NCBI RefSeq assembly: GCF_000246855.1
Contig: NC_016609.1
Span: forward strand, 1,860,001 to 1,924,000
Source: Niastella koreensis GR20-10
Lineage (GTDB): Bacteria; Bacteroidota; Bacteroidia; Chitinophagales; Chitinophagaceae
Length of the DNA stretch: 64,000 nucleotides
Direction: 5' to 3'
Part shown: positions 50,393-59,125 of the stretch, in pieces
Position numbering within the stretch: position 1 is the first letter of the stretch
Layout: each line of letters opens with the position of its first letter
Notes under the pieces: generated by a model
Database searches by the model: none
What the model was told of the DNA's origin: nothing
What the model saw: the letters and a program-made list of their open reading frames with translations, nothing else
Program-made: the position numbers and the translations under genes

Positions 50393-50788
50393 TTAATGCA
50401 ATGAATTAAAAAAGTATTGTGACCAGTAAAATCGGCCGGAGATAAAAAGTAAGAGTAGTGCCACCATCAACATGGCCAGAGGAATGCCAAATGCGTTAAT
50501 AAAAGTAAGTATTACCACTTGGTTGGGGGCTTGCTCGTCATAAACTACACTGGTTTCATCACCTATGCACCATGTTTTACCACCACTTGAACCGGAGCGA
50601 TAAAAAATTATTTCTTTGTTGTCCTTGGTCTTGAATTTAAAATGTGCGCTTTCACCGTCTGCATATTCATTTATTTGTATGACTGTTGCAGTTGCCCTGT
50701 TCCCATTTTTTATAAAAGAGATGCGCTTCTTAAGCAACCATATACCCAGGATAAGCATTCCCAGGCCAAGCGTGAAGATGTATTCCAT
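50393..50788 (-). CDS. DUF3592 membrane protein, tandem copy 2
   Basis: The start is set at MEYIFTLGLGMLILG (50788). 131 aa with the same architecture as copy 1: GNRATATVIQINEYADGESA, HFKFKTKDNKEIIFYRSGSS, CIGDETSVVYDEQAPNQVVI, then MLMVALLLLFISGRFYW. Diverged from copy 1 by more than half of its residues but with the same domain order; the pair is probably co-transcribed. Confidence 0.82.
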   Translation of the reverse strand: MEYIFTLGLGMLILGIWLLKKRISFIKNGNRATATVIQINEYADGESAHFKFKTKDNKEIIFYRSGSSGGKTWCIGDETSVVYDEQAPNQVVILTFINAFGIPLAMLMVALLLLFISGRFYWSQYFFNSLH

Positions 50789-50807
50789 ATTCCACCACAA
50801 AATATAA

Positions 50808-50840
50808 AAAGCCCCGATGCTTTCTAAACACCGGGGCTTA
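50808..50840 (-). terminator. Intrinsic terminator of purC
   Basis: 8-bp stem AAGCCCCG / CGGGGCTT; on the minus strand followed by TTTATATTTTG. 24 nt after the purC stop. Confidence 0.9.
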
Positions 50841-50862
50841 AATATTTATTTCCTGTAAGGAT

Positions 50863-51789
50863 TTATTTCAGTTCACCAAGGGCCTTAACCACGCGGGTAT
50901 AGGTTTCCTCTTCTGTGAGTGCTTCGGGTTTAAATGGTTCCCCGATCACTTTCTCATATAATTCAATATATCGTTTTGAAATGGTGTTGATCCACTCATC
51001 GCTCATTTCGGGAACCGTTTGACCTTCTTTACCCATAAAATTGTTGGCAATAAGCCATTCGCGCACAAATTCTTTACTGAGCTGTTGCTGGCGTTCGCCG
51101 GTTTTTTGCCTTTCTTCAAAGCCATTTGCATAAAAATAGCGGCTGCTGTCCGGAGTATGGATCTCATCCATCAAAAAAACTGTGTCGCCGATCTTCCCAA
51201 ACTCATATTTTGTATCTACTAATATCAATCCCTGTTTGGCTGCAATTTCTTTACCCCGGGCAAACAGCTTCAGCGCATAATCTTCCAGTATAGCCCAATC
51301 TTCGGCCGATGCCAGTCCGGTAGCAATGATCTGTTCTTTTGAAATATCTTCATCGTGACCAGCTTCCGCCTTGGTGCTGGGTGTTATAATTGGCGTGGGG
51401 AAATAATCATTTTCTTTCATTCCTTCAGGTAAAGGAACTCCGCATAATTCGCGTTTTCCGCTGGCATAGGTACGCCAGGCATGGCCCGTTAAATTACCCC
51501 GTACTACCATTTCAATTTTAAATGGCTCACATTTTTTACCGATCGATACATTGGGTGCAGGAACTGATACTAACCAGTTGGCACAAATGTCGTGGGTAGC
51601 CTGCAACATATATGCAGCAATCTGATTTAATACTTGTCCTTTATAAGGAATGGGGCGGGGTAATATCACGTCGAACGCAGAGATACGGTCACTGGCTATC
51701 ATTACGAGCCACTGATCGTCAATGGTATACACATCTCTGACCTTGCCTTTATAAAACTTCGTCTGCTGCGGAAATTGTAATGATTTCAT
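50863..51789 (-). CDS. purC: SAICAR synthase
   Basis: The start is set at [19 protein letters not shown] (51789). 308 aa. ATP and CAIR binding: [77 protein letters not shown]. Joins aspartate to CAIR in purine synthesis. Longer than the E. coli enzyme (237 aa), as in eukaryotes and many Bacteroidetes. A TATCTTCG box (one mismatch from TAnnTTTG) lies a few bases upstream, again a nearly leaderless layout. Confidence 0.96.
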   Translation of the reverse strand: MKSLQFPQQTKFYKGKVRDVYTIDDQWLVMIASDRISAFDVILPRPIPYKGQVLNQIAAYMLQATHDICANWLVSVPAPNVSIGKKCEPFKIEMVVRGNLTGHAWRTYASGKRELCGVPLPEGMKENDYFPTPIITPSTKAEAGHDEDISKEQIIATGLASAEDWAILEDYALKLFARGKEIAAKQGLILVDTKYEFGKIGDTVFLMDEIHTPDSSRYFYANGFEERQKTGERQQQLSKEFVREWLIANNFMGKEGQTVPEMSDEWINTISKRYIELYEKVIGEPFKPEALTEEETYTRVVKALGELK

Positions 51790-51934
51790 GGGCCGAAGAT
51801 ACCGGAGGTACACAATATCATAAAAAAAAAGAATTCCCGAAATATCAACAAAATCAAGAAGATGTGATTAAATAAAATTTTCTGTTAAAAATTACAAGTC
51901 GTATTTTGCTTGATAACCATAAAAACTCCATGCT

Positions 51935-54787
51935 ATGAGTAGATGCTCTCGTTGCCTGGCAGCTTTATCCTTGCTCTTATTGATTACGATTGCTGCCAGC
52001 TCACAAACCACTATTTCCGGGACCGTACGAAATAGTACAAACAAAGAAATAATTCCTTTTGCCACGGTTTCTATCAAAGGCTCCAATGCCGGAACCTTTA
52101 CCAATGACAAAGGAAGTTTCAAGCTCACCACCTCCCATGCCTTGCCCCTCACCCTTGTAGTTTCTTCAGTAGGCTTTGCGTCAAAAGATGTTCCGGTATC
52201 CAGTGCCGGGGCCATCGATGTAGACCTTGAACCTGGGACCAGTTTAGGAGCCGAGGTGGTTGTTTCGGCCAGCCGCGTTCCTGAACGCATACTGGAATCG
52301 CCAGTGTCGATTGAACGCATGAATGTTGGGGCCATACGGGCCTCAGCTGCTCCAAACTATTATGATGGGATAGCTAACCTGAAAGGTGTTGATCTTACAA
52401 CATCCAGTTTAACTTTTCGTACCATCAGCACCCGCGGTTTTAACGGCAGTGGTAATCTCCGGTTTAACCAGCTGGTTGATGGAATGGATAACCAGGCCCC
52501 TGGTTTGAATTTTAGCGTGGGTAATATTGTTGGCCAAACAGAACTGGATGTTGACAACGTAGAATTGTTACAGGGCGCTTCTTCAGCCCTGTATGGTTCA
52601 GGGGGGATGAACGGAACGTTGTTAATGACCAGTAAAGATCCCTTCAAATACCAGGGGCTAAGCTTCCAGGTGAAACAGGGATTTATGCATTTTAACGATC
52701 CCGCCCAGGACAATGCCACACCGTATTACGATTGGGCCCTTCGCTATGCAAAAAAGATCAATGACAAATTAGCCTTCAGGGTTTCGGGCCAGTTTATAAA
52801 AGCCCAGGACTGGCAGGCTACCGATTACCGTAACCTGAACAGGAATAACGTGTTCAGTGAATTGAAACCAGGCGATCGTACCTCAGACCCCAATTACGAT
52901 GGGGTGAATGTGTTTGGTGATGAAGCCAGTGCCAATTTGGCTTCACTGGCGCAGGCGGGTATATTTGGCCCTACAAATACCACACTTCCTGGTGTCGCAA
53001 CCACTCTGGCTGGTGCGTTAGGCAGGCCTCCAACCCAACAGGAAATTGTTGGTTATTATGCTACCCATCCGGCTTATTCCACTTATTATGCATTGGCAAA
53101 CGGACTGGCGAATGGTTGGTATAATCAAAATGTAAGCCGTTCGGGGTACAATGAAAAAGACCTGGTGGATTATAATGCCTATAACGTAAAACTGTCTGGC
53201 GAACTGCGCTATAAATTTAATGACAATGTAGAGGCTATAGTAGCCGGTAACTGGGGAACCGGTACCACCGTGTATACCGGCGCAGACCGCTATAGCATCA
53301 AGAACCTGAAAATGGGTCAATATAAGTTGGAATTTAAAGGCAAGAACTGGTTTGTACGCGGCTATACCATCCAGGAAAATTCAGGTGATGCCTATACTGC
53401 TACTACAGCAGCTGTGGCTATTAACCGGGCCTGGAAAGCTGATGCCGACTGGTTCAATCAATACCTTGCTACATATACTACACAGCGTTTTGGCGGTGCA
53501 ACTGCTGATGCGGCTCATACCAAAGCCAGAGAAACAGCACAGATGGGCGCTTTAATGCCTGGCACTCCAGAATATCAGGCTGCTTTTGATAAAGCAAAGA
53601 GCATGTCAATAAAAGAGGGTGGCGCCAGATTTATGGATGCAAGCGACATGTACCATTTTGAAGGACAGTACAATTTCAGCGACAAAATAAAATGGGCCGA
53701 AGTACTGGTAGGCGCCAACTACCGGTTGTATTCATTAAACTCCCATGGGACCATCTTTGCTGATACCGCTGGACGCATTAATATTAGTGAAGTAGGCGGC
53801 TACGCACAGGTATCTAAATGGGTGGTTGACGATCTGTTGAAATTAACGGTTTCGGGCCGTTACGATAAGAATGAAAACTTCAATGGGCGATTTACCCCGC
53901 GGGCTACTGCCCTGATAAAAGTGGCAAAAGACAACAGTTTCCGCCTATCGTATCAGCAGGCGTATCGTTTTCCTTCCACACAAGATCAATGGATCAACCT
54001 GAGAACACCGGCCAGTGTGCTCATAGGCGGACTGCCGGATTTTTATACGTTCTATCACTTCGATAACAGTCCGGCGTATACAGCTGAGAGTATAACCAAA
54101 TACAGAACGACCGCAAATCCAAATGACCTGGTAGTGGCCGATTTTGGAACCCTGAAGCCGGAAATAGCCAACTCGTATGAAATAGGTTACCGCGGCTTAA
54201 TCACCAAAGACCTGTTAATAGATGCGTATGGCTATTACAGCCAGTATAAGGACTTCCTGGGCCGTCAGGCAGTGGGAAGGCCACAAAACGCAAGTACAGA
54301 TCAAACAAAGCTATTAAGTCCGTTTACCACCGATAACTATTCGTTTATTTACAATTCAAAAAATACAGTAAATGCAATAGGTTGGGGAGTGAGTGTGAAT
54401 TATAACCTGGCAAAAGGCTATCAGGTGGGTGTGAACGTTTCAGGCGACCAGTTGCATAATGTAGAATCGGGCCTGGTAACCTTCTTCAATACGCCTAAAG
54501 TGCGTTACAACGTTTCATTCGGTAATGAAAAGGTAAATAATTCAAACTGGGGCTTCAACATCCTGTATCGCTGGCAGGATGAAATGCTGTGGGAAGGAAC
54601 CTTTGGTACTGGCCAGGTAGCCTCATTCAGTTCATTGGATGGCCAGGTTAACTATCGCCTGCCAAAGATCAAAAGTATGATCAAACTCGGCGCCACTAAT
54701 CTGTTGAATAAATACTATACCACTGCCTTTGGCAACCCAAGCGTAGGTGGTTTGTACTATGTGAGCTTTGGGTATAATGTGTTTTAA
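51935..54787 (+). CDS. TonB-dependent receptor
   Basis: 950 aa. Signal peptide ends AASSQ. CarboxypepD_reg-like N-terminal domain (ISGTVRNSTNKEIIPFATVS, GSFKLTTSHALPLTLVVSSV) at ~27-105, plug domain (VVVSASRVPERILESPVSIE, FNQLVDGMDNQAPGLNF, VELLQGASSALYGSGGMNG) and barrel; the last residues GGLYYVSFGYNVF end in Phe as outer-membrane barrels do. No SusD-like partner follows, so it is not a typical SusCD glycan system; iron-siderophore, cobalamin or other ligand uptake is possible. Convergent with the FtsX permease across a bidirectional terminator. Confidence 0.93.
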   Translation: MSRCSRCLAALSLLLLITIAASSQTTISGTVRNSTNKEIIPFATVSIKGSNAGTFTNDKGSFKLTTSHALPLTLVVSSVGFASKDVPVSSAGAIDVDLEPGTSLGAEVVVSASRVPERILESPVSIERMNVGAIRASAAPNYYDGIANLKGVDLTTSSLTFRTISTRGFNGSGNLRFNQLVDGMDNQAPGLNFSVGNIVGQTELDVDNVELLQGASSALYGSGGMNGTLLMTSKDPFKYQGLSFQVKQGFMHFNDPAQDNATPYYDWALRYAKKINDKLAFRVSGQFIKAQDWQATDYRNLNRNNVFSELKPGDRTSDPNYDGVNVFGDEASANLASLAQAGIFGPTNTTLPGVATTLAGALGRPPTQQEIVGYYATHPAYSTYYALANGLANGWYNQNVSRSGYNEKDLVDYNAYNVKLSGELRYKFNDNVEAIVAGNWGTGTTVYTGADRYSIKNLKMGQYKLEFKGKNWFVRGYTIQENSGDAYTATTAAVAINRAWKADADWFNQYLATYTTQRFGGATADAAHTKARETAQMGALMPGTPEYQAAFDKAKSMSIKEGGARFMDASDMYHFEGQYNFSDKIKWAEVLVGANYRLYSLNSHGTIFADTAGRINISEVGGYAQVSKWVVDDLLKLTVSGRYDKNENFNGRFTPRATALIKVAKDNSFRLSYQQAYRFPSTQDQWINLRTPASVLIGGLPDFYTFYHFDNSPAYTAESITKYRTTANPNDLVVADFGTLKPEIANSYEIGYRGLITKDLLIDAYGYYSQYKDFLGRQAVGRPQNASTDQTKLLSPFTTDNYSFIYNSKNTVNAIGWGVSVNYNLAKGYQVGVNVSGDQLHNVESGLVTFFNTPKVRYNVSFGNEKVNNSNWGFNILYRWQDEMLWEGTFGTGQVASFSSLDGQVNYRLPKIKSMIKLGATNLLNKYYTTAFGNPSVGGLYYVSFGYNVF

Positions 54788-54807
54788 GAATTAAACTTCT
54801 TTTAATA

Positions 54808-54848
54808 AAAGCGGCATCCATTTGTTAGTGGATGCCGCTTTGTATTTT
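54808..54848. terminator. Bidirectional terminator between the TonB receptor and FtsX permease
   Basis: 13-bp perfect stem AAAGCGGCATCCA / TGGATGCCGCTTT with an 8-nt loop and AT-rich flanks on both sides (T run to the right, A run to the left). Confidence 0.92.
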
Positions 54849-54865
54849 AAAAGTCATTATAATCG

Positions 54866-57250
54866 CTACTCCGTTCTCAAACTCTTTACCGGGTTGGCAA
54901 TAGCCGCTTTTACAGATTGAAAACTGATTGTAAGTATGGCAATTAAAATGGCTACCATACCAGCTATGGGAAAGATCCACCAGCTTATGGTGATCCGGTA
55001 TTGATAATCCTGCAGCCAGGTATGCATTACCCACCAGGCCAGGGGAAACGCCACCAGGCAGGACACTACCACCAGTTTCAGAAAATCTTTCGATAACAGG
55101 GTAGTGATGCTGGTAATGGAAGCTCCCAATACTTTTCTTACGCCAATCTCTTTTGTTCGCCGTTCAGTGGCATACGAAGCCAGCGCAAACAAACCCAAAC
55201 AGGAAATAAAAATAGCCAGGATGGCAAATGTCCTTGACAGTTTGCTTATCAGTTCTTCACTCATAAACATTTTGTTGAACTGATCGTCAACAAACTGGTA
55301 AGAGAAAGGATAGGCGGGATTGTATTTTTTCAGGGTCGTTTCAACTTTGGCCAATGCTTTTTCAAGATCGGCCTGCGGTTTAAACCGCACATACATTTGT
55401 GAAGTATTTTTGGGCTCGGTATAAAAAAACATTACCGGATCAGACTTACCGTACATGTCGTTATACACATAATCATTCACCACGCCTATGACCTGGGCGC
55501 CTTCGCCATCTGTATTACCCTCGTACCAAATTCTTTTACCCAATGCGCTGCCTTTACCCATCAGCTTTTCCAATGACTGTGTAATAACAACATTTATTGT
55601 TTTGTTCGCCATGGAATCAGATATGGTCAGGTCTCTTCCTTCCATCAGGTTAATTCCTGAGGTTTGAAAGAATTCGGGACTTACATACCGGGTGGAAATT
55701 AAGATCATTGCAGATGCCGGTTTGCCTTCCCAGGTGAGGCCATTGGTATTGTTGCCTCCGTACATGGTAACATGATCGGTCAGGGCAACATTTTCAATCA
55801 GGCCGGTAGTGAGCAGGTCCTGTTTAATGGCAGTGTAGTTTTTGGCTACGTCGCCCACCACATCTGTTTGCAGCAGGTTATTTTTATCGAAACCCAGGTT
55901 CCTGCTTTTTACATGCTGGATCTGTTGAAAAATGATGATGGTGCTTATGATCAGGATGATGGAAGTGGAAAATTGCAATACCACCAATCCTTTTCTGATA
56001 AACTCAGCGCTGCCTGCTTTTTGTTTGATGCCTTTTAAAACAAATATGGGGTTGAAAAAAGACAAATAGAAAGATGGATAACTGCCGGATAACAATCCAC
56101 AGGTCAATATAATGGACAGCAAGGCCAGGATATGTGCAGGACTGCCAATACTTAAGTGCAGGTTTTTCTGCACCAGCAAATTAAACGCAGGCAGGGTAAG
56201 CGTAATAATGAGCAGGGCAATCAAACCCGCCAGTAAAGACATCACCAGGGCTTCGCCCAGGAATTGAAAAATAAGGTCTCTGTTGCCGCTACCCAACACT
56301 TTTCTGATGCCTACTTCTTTGGCTCTTTTCTCACTTCGGGCAGTAGAAAGGTTCATGAAATTGATGCAGGCTATTAACAGAATGATGCCTGCAATAACGG
56401 AAAACAAGCGAACGTATTCAATACGGCCGCCGCCGGTTTGAACGCCATTGTCAAACTTATCGCGCAGCCGCCAATCCTTCATGGGAAATAAAAAGGGGCG
56501 GGCTATTGATTTGGGTTCTCTTTTTTGAATAAAATTGTAAAGGATCTTATTTACAGATGCAGCCGCAACACCAGGTTTCAATTCAACATAGGTGCTTATG
56601 GAATTATTACCCCAATTCAATAACCATTTTCTTTCATTAAAAATTATCTCAAAAGGAGCCACCCATTCAAATTGCAGGGTACTGTTTTCAGGAATGTCTT
56701 TCAGTACACCGCTCACTACATAATCATGGTGGCTGTTCAGGCGAACGGTTCTGCCCAGGATGTTGTTATCATCGCCGAAAAATTTTCTGGCAGCCTTTTC
56801 TGTAATAACAATGGAGTATAATTGATTAAAAGCTGTTGCTGCATTGCCCTGCACAAAGGGCAGGGTGAACATGGTGAATAAAGAAGGTTCGGCAAACTGG
56901 CCACTCGAATACATCGACTTATCGCCAATAGTAACGAGATACTGCATACTTCCTTCTGAGGTACGGCAGGTATTGGCAATACCCGGGATTTCAGCCTGTA
57001 TGGCCGGCCCCATTAAACCGGGCGTGCTCCCAAATGTAGCCGTATAGGTATCGTACTTCTGGTTCTCCCGGATATAGAATAAGCGGTCTTTCTTTTTATT
57101 AAAGTTGTCATAACTCAATTCATTCTCCACCCATAAAAAGATAAGGGCTGCGCAGGCAATACCTACCGACAGGCCAAATATGTTCAGAAAACTATATGTC
57201 TTGTTCCGCCAGAAATTACGGAGGGCTGTTTTAAAGAAGTTAATGAGCAT
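54866..57250 (-). CDS. FtsX/MacB-type ABC transporter permease
   Basis: 794 aa with two FtsX domains. N-terminal helix YSFLNIFGLSVGIACAALIF, then a MacB-like periplasmic domain (NELSYDNFNKKKDRLFYIRE). FtsX motifs: RSEKRAKEVGIRKVLGSGNR and YATERRTKEIGVRKVLGASI, each followed by three helices. This Bacteroidetes-specific ~800-aa form is usually encoded without its ATPase and often in tandem; the ABC ATPase downstream belongs to a different (NitT/TauT) class. Possible roles are lipoprotein or peptide export. Confidence 0.92.
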   Translation of the reverse strand: MLINFFKTALRNFWRNKTYSFLNIFGLSVGIACAALIFLWVENELSYDNFNKKKDRLFYIRENQKYDTYTATFGSTPGLMGPAIQAEIPGIANTCRTSEGSMQYLVTIGDKSMYSSGQFAEPSLFTMFTLPFVQGNAATAFNQLYSIVITEKAARKFFGDDNNILGRTVRLNSHHDYVVSGVLKDIPENSTLQFEWVAPFEIIFNERKWLLNWGNNSISTYVELKPGVAAASVNKILYNFIQKREPKSIARPFLFPMKDWRLRDKFDNGVQTGGGRIEYVRLFSVIAGIILLIACINFMNLSTARSEKRAKEVGIRKVLGSGNRDLIFQFLGEALVMSLLAGLIALLIITLTLPAFNLLVQKNLHLSIGSPAHILALLSIILTCGLLSGSYPSFYLSFFNPIFVLKGIKQKAGSAEFIRKGLVVLQFSTSIILIISTIIIFQQIQHVKSRNLGFDKNNLLQTDVVGDVAKNYTAIKQDLLTTGLIENVALTDHVTMYGGNNTNGLTWEGKPASAMILISTRYVSPEFFQTSGINLMEGRDLTISDSMANKTINVVITQSLEKLMGKGSALGKRIWYEGNTDGEGAQVIGVVNDYVYNDMYGKSDPVMFFYTEPKNTSQMYVRFKPQADLEKALAKVETTLKKYNPAYPFSYQFVDDQFNKMFMSEELISKLSRTFAILAIFISCLGLFALASYATERRTKEIGVRKVLGASITSITTLLSKDFLKLVVVSCLVAFPLAWWVMHTWLQDYQYRITISWWIFPIAGMVAILIAILTISFQSVKAAIANPVKSLRTE

Positions 57251-57372
57251 GAAAAATCGCTTTCGCTATCAGCCGCCATCCATGTGCCAGGCTGAAAGAT
57301 GTTGATTTACAGGGCAATAGCAACTTGTGTTACATGTATGTGTTCATTTTTGATACATAGCTGTACGCCTGT

Positions 57373-57414
57373 AATACAAATGCCACCCGTCAACCGACAG
57401 ATGGCATTTGTATT
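57373..57414. other. 13-bp perfect hairpin after the five-gene unit
   Basis: AATACAAATGCCA / TGGCATTTGTATT, loop 16 nt, 26 nt after the ATPase stop and 123 nt before the FtsX permease start. No clear T run, so a processed 3' end or weak terminator. Confidence 0.65.
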
Positions 57415-57439
57415 ATGATGTTATTTTAATCCTGAGGGA

Positions 57440-58258
57440 TTATTGAATATTTCCTTCCATTACATCTTCTACATACGCTACAATCTCAATAAAGCGCGGG
57501 TCTTTGCGGATAGCCCTGTCTCTTTCTTTGGGTAATTCGGGTCGCAGGTGTTTTATAACCCGGCCAGGGTTGGCATCCATAATGTAGATGTCGTTCCCAA
57601 GCAACACCGCTTCACGTGGATCGTGGGTAACAAGCACTACGGTTGGGTTGAGGTCGGCCACTTCACTTTTCTGGAACAGATCCAGTAAAAAGAATTGCAT
57701 TTTAGCCCTTGTAAACCCATCCAGCGCGCCAAATGGCTCGTCGAGCAGCAACATGCCTGGGTTGGCTACAAGACTTCTGGCAATGGCCACACGCTGTAAT
57801 TGTCCGCCGGATAATTGTGGTGTTTTGGCAAATTTGTTTTCATGCCCTTCCAACCCAACCACCTGGATCATGTGCATGGCTTTCTCATGCGCTTCCTTTT
57901 TTGATACGCCTTTCAATGTAAGCGGTAGTGCTACATTTTCAAGTACGGTGTACCACTCAAGGGAAGAATATTGCTGAAACACCATGGGGATGCTCTGCTT
58001 GTCGCTGATAGGTTTACCGCCTATATACACTTCGCCTGCGGTTGGTTTTTGCAGGCCCGACCAGTAGCGGAGTAAGGTAGACTTTCCACAGCCCGATTTA
58101 CCCATTATCACTACAAACTGACCAAGGTTCACATAATCTTCTATTGCCAGGTTGAAGTCGTTGAATACAACAAAATCAGATTGCTTTTTGTCGTCAAAAT
58201 ATGATTGATGGATACCACGAAGTTCCAGTATAGGGGGAAGACCATTGGGCTCGGCCAT
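57440..58258 (-). CDS. NitT/TauT-type ABC transporter ATPase
   Basis: 272 aa. Walker A GKSGCGKST (53-61), Q-loop in VFQQYSSLEWYTV (Q95/Q96), signature LSGGQLQRVAIARSL (149-), Walker B MLLLDEPFGALD (169-180) and switch His in VLVTHDPREAVLL. Sequence and helical loop fit the SsuB/TauB/NrtD class that powers anion importers. Last gene of the unit, starting 1 nt after the permease stop. Its solute domain is the OmpA fusion encoded two genes upstream, so this is not a standard nitrate or sulfonate importer. Confidence 0.93.
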   Translation of the reverse strand: MAEPNGLPPILELRGIHQSYFDDKKQSDFVVFNDFNLAIEDYVNLGQFVVIMGKSGCGKSTLLRYWSGLQKPTAGEVYIGGKPISDKQSIPMVFQQYSSLEWYTVLENVALPLTLKGVSKKEAHEKAMHMIQVVGLEGHENKFAKTPQLSGGQLQRVAIARSLVANPGMLLLDEPFGALDGFTRAKMQFFLLDLFQKSEVADLNPTVVLVTHDPREAVLLGNDIYIMDANPGRVIKHLRPELPKERDRAIRKDPRFIEIVAYVEDVMEGNIQ

Positions 58259-58259
58259 A

Positions 58260-59060
58260 CTATTGGTATTTGAATTTGAATAATATTCTGTCTATGATCT
58301 TGAATATAAGGTCCTGGATAATGCCAATAGCAACTATTATAAAAATCACGGCATACACCTTTCCTACGTTGCTCTGTCTTTCACCCAGGAAGATAAGACT
58401 GCCCAGTCCACCCTGAATACCGGCCAGCTCTGCAACGATGATATACGTCCAGCTGATGCCTACCAGGATCCGGATGTCATCGGACAGGCGTGCGATCACC
58501 GATCTCCATTGTACATGCACGAGGGTTTGCCATGCAGAGGCGCCCAGGGTTTTCATCATTTGCAGGTGCGTGTTAGATACTTCATCGATCCTTTGAACCA
58601 CCACCGGCACCAGGTATACCCAGATACCAAAAGCAAGGAAATTGATCTTGGTAGCTAAGGTCAATCCACTTATCGCTATGAAGATCCCCATCATGGCTGT
58701 GATAGGTACAAAACGGAGTGCATTGATCTGGTGACTGAACATTTTTCTTAAAGTTGGGTTCAGGCCAATGGCGAACCCAAAAACAATGGCGCCTACAATA
58801 CATTTTAGATAACCTATCAGGTTGATGCGAACAGAAAAGAGGATGTTGTCACCAAGATGATCCTCTTTACTCATCTCGCTCAGGGCATTTAGCGTTTTTT
58901 GAGGAGTGGGTAATACGTGGGTATTGATAAGGCCAAAATTTGTGATCAGGTACCAGATCACGAAAATGATCAACCATCCCAGTAATTGCACCAGTGAAAG
59001 ATTTTCTTTCAGGAATTTTTTCAGCGCTATCAGCTGTTTATTTTCCGGGCTGTTTGACAT
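58260..59060 (-). CDS. NitT/TauT-type ABC transporter permease
   Basis: 266 aa, six membrane helices (LVQLLGWLIIFVIWYLITNF first). BPD_transp_1 EAA loop: MKTLGASAWQTLVHVQWRS with the invariant Gly, then a LVGISWTYIIVAELAG helix. IGLNPTLRKMF and VPITAMMGIFIAISGL follow the TauC/SsuC pattern. Preceded by the substrate-binding/OmpA gene (65 nt) and followed after 1 nt by the ATPase, so translational coupling is likely. Confidence 0.92.
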   Translation of the reverse strand: MSNSPENKQLIALKKFLKENLSLVQLLGWLIIFVIWYLITNFGLINTHVLPTPQKTLNALSEMSKEDHLGDNILFSVRINLIGYLKCIVGAIVFGFAIGLNPTLRKMFSHQINALRFVPITAMMGIFIAISGLTLATKINFLAFGIWVYLVPVVVQRIDEVSNTHLQMMKTLGASAWQTLVHVQWRSVIARLSDDIRILVGISWTYIIVAELAGIQGGLGSLIFLGERQSNVGKVYAVIFIIVAIGIIQDLIFKIIDRILFKFKYQ

Positions 59061-59125
59061 AAATAGACAGTTATATAACTCCGGGTTCGCTGTCGAACCC
59101 GGCAGTTATGATACAATGAGTTTTG

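Noticed and set aside
54866..58258. FtsX permease and the downstream ATPase as one transporter
   Set aside because: They are separated by a hairpin, belong to different ABC classes (MacB/FtsX versus NitT/TauT), and the ATPase is coupled to its own permease.
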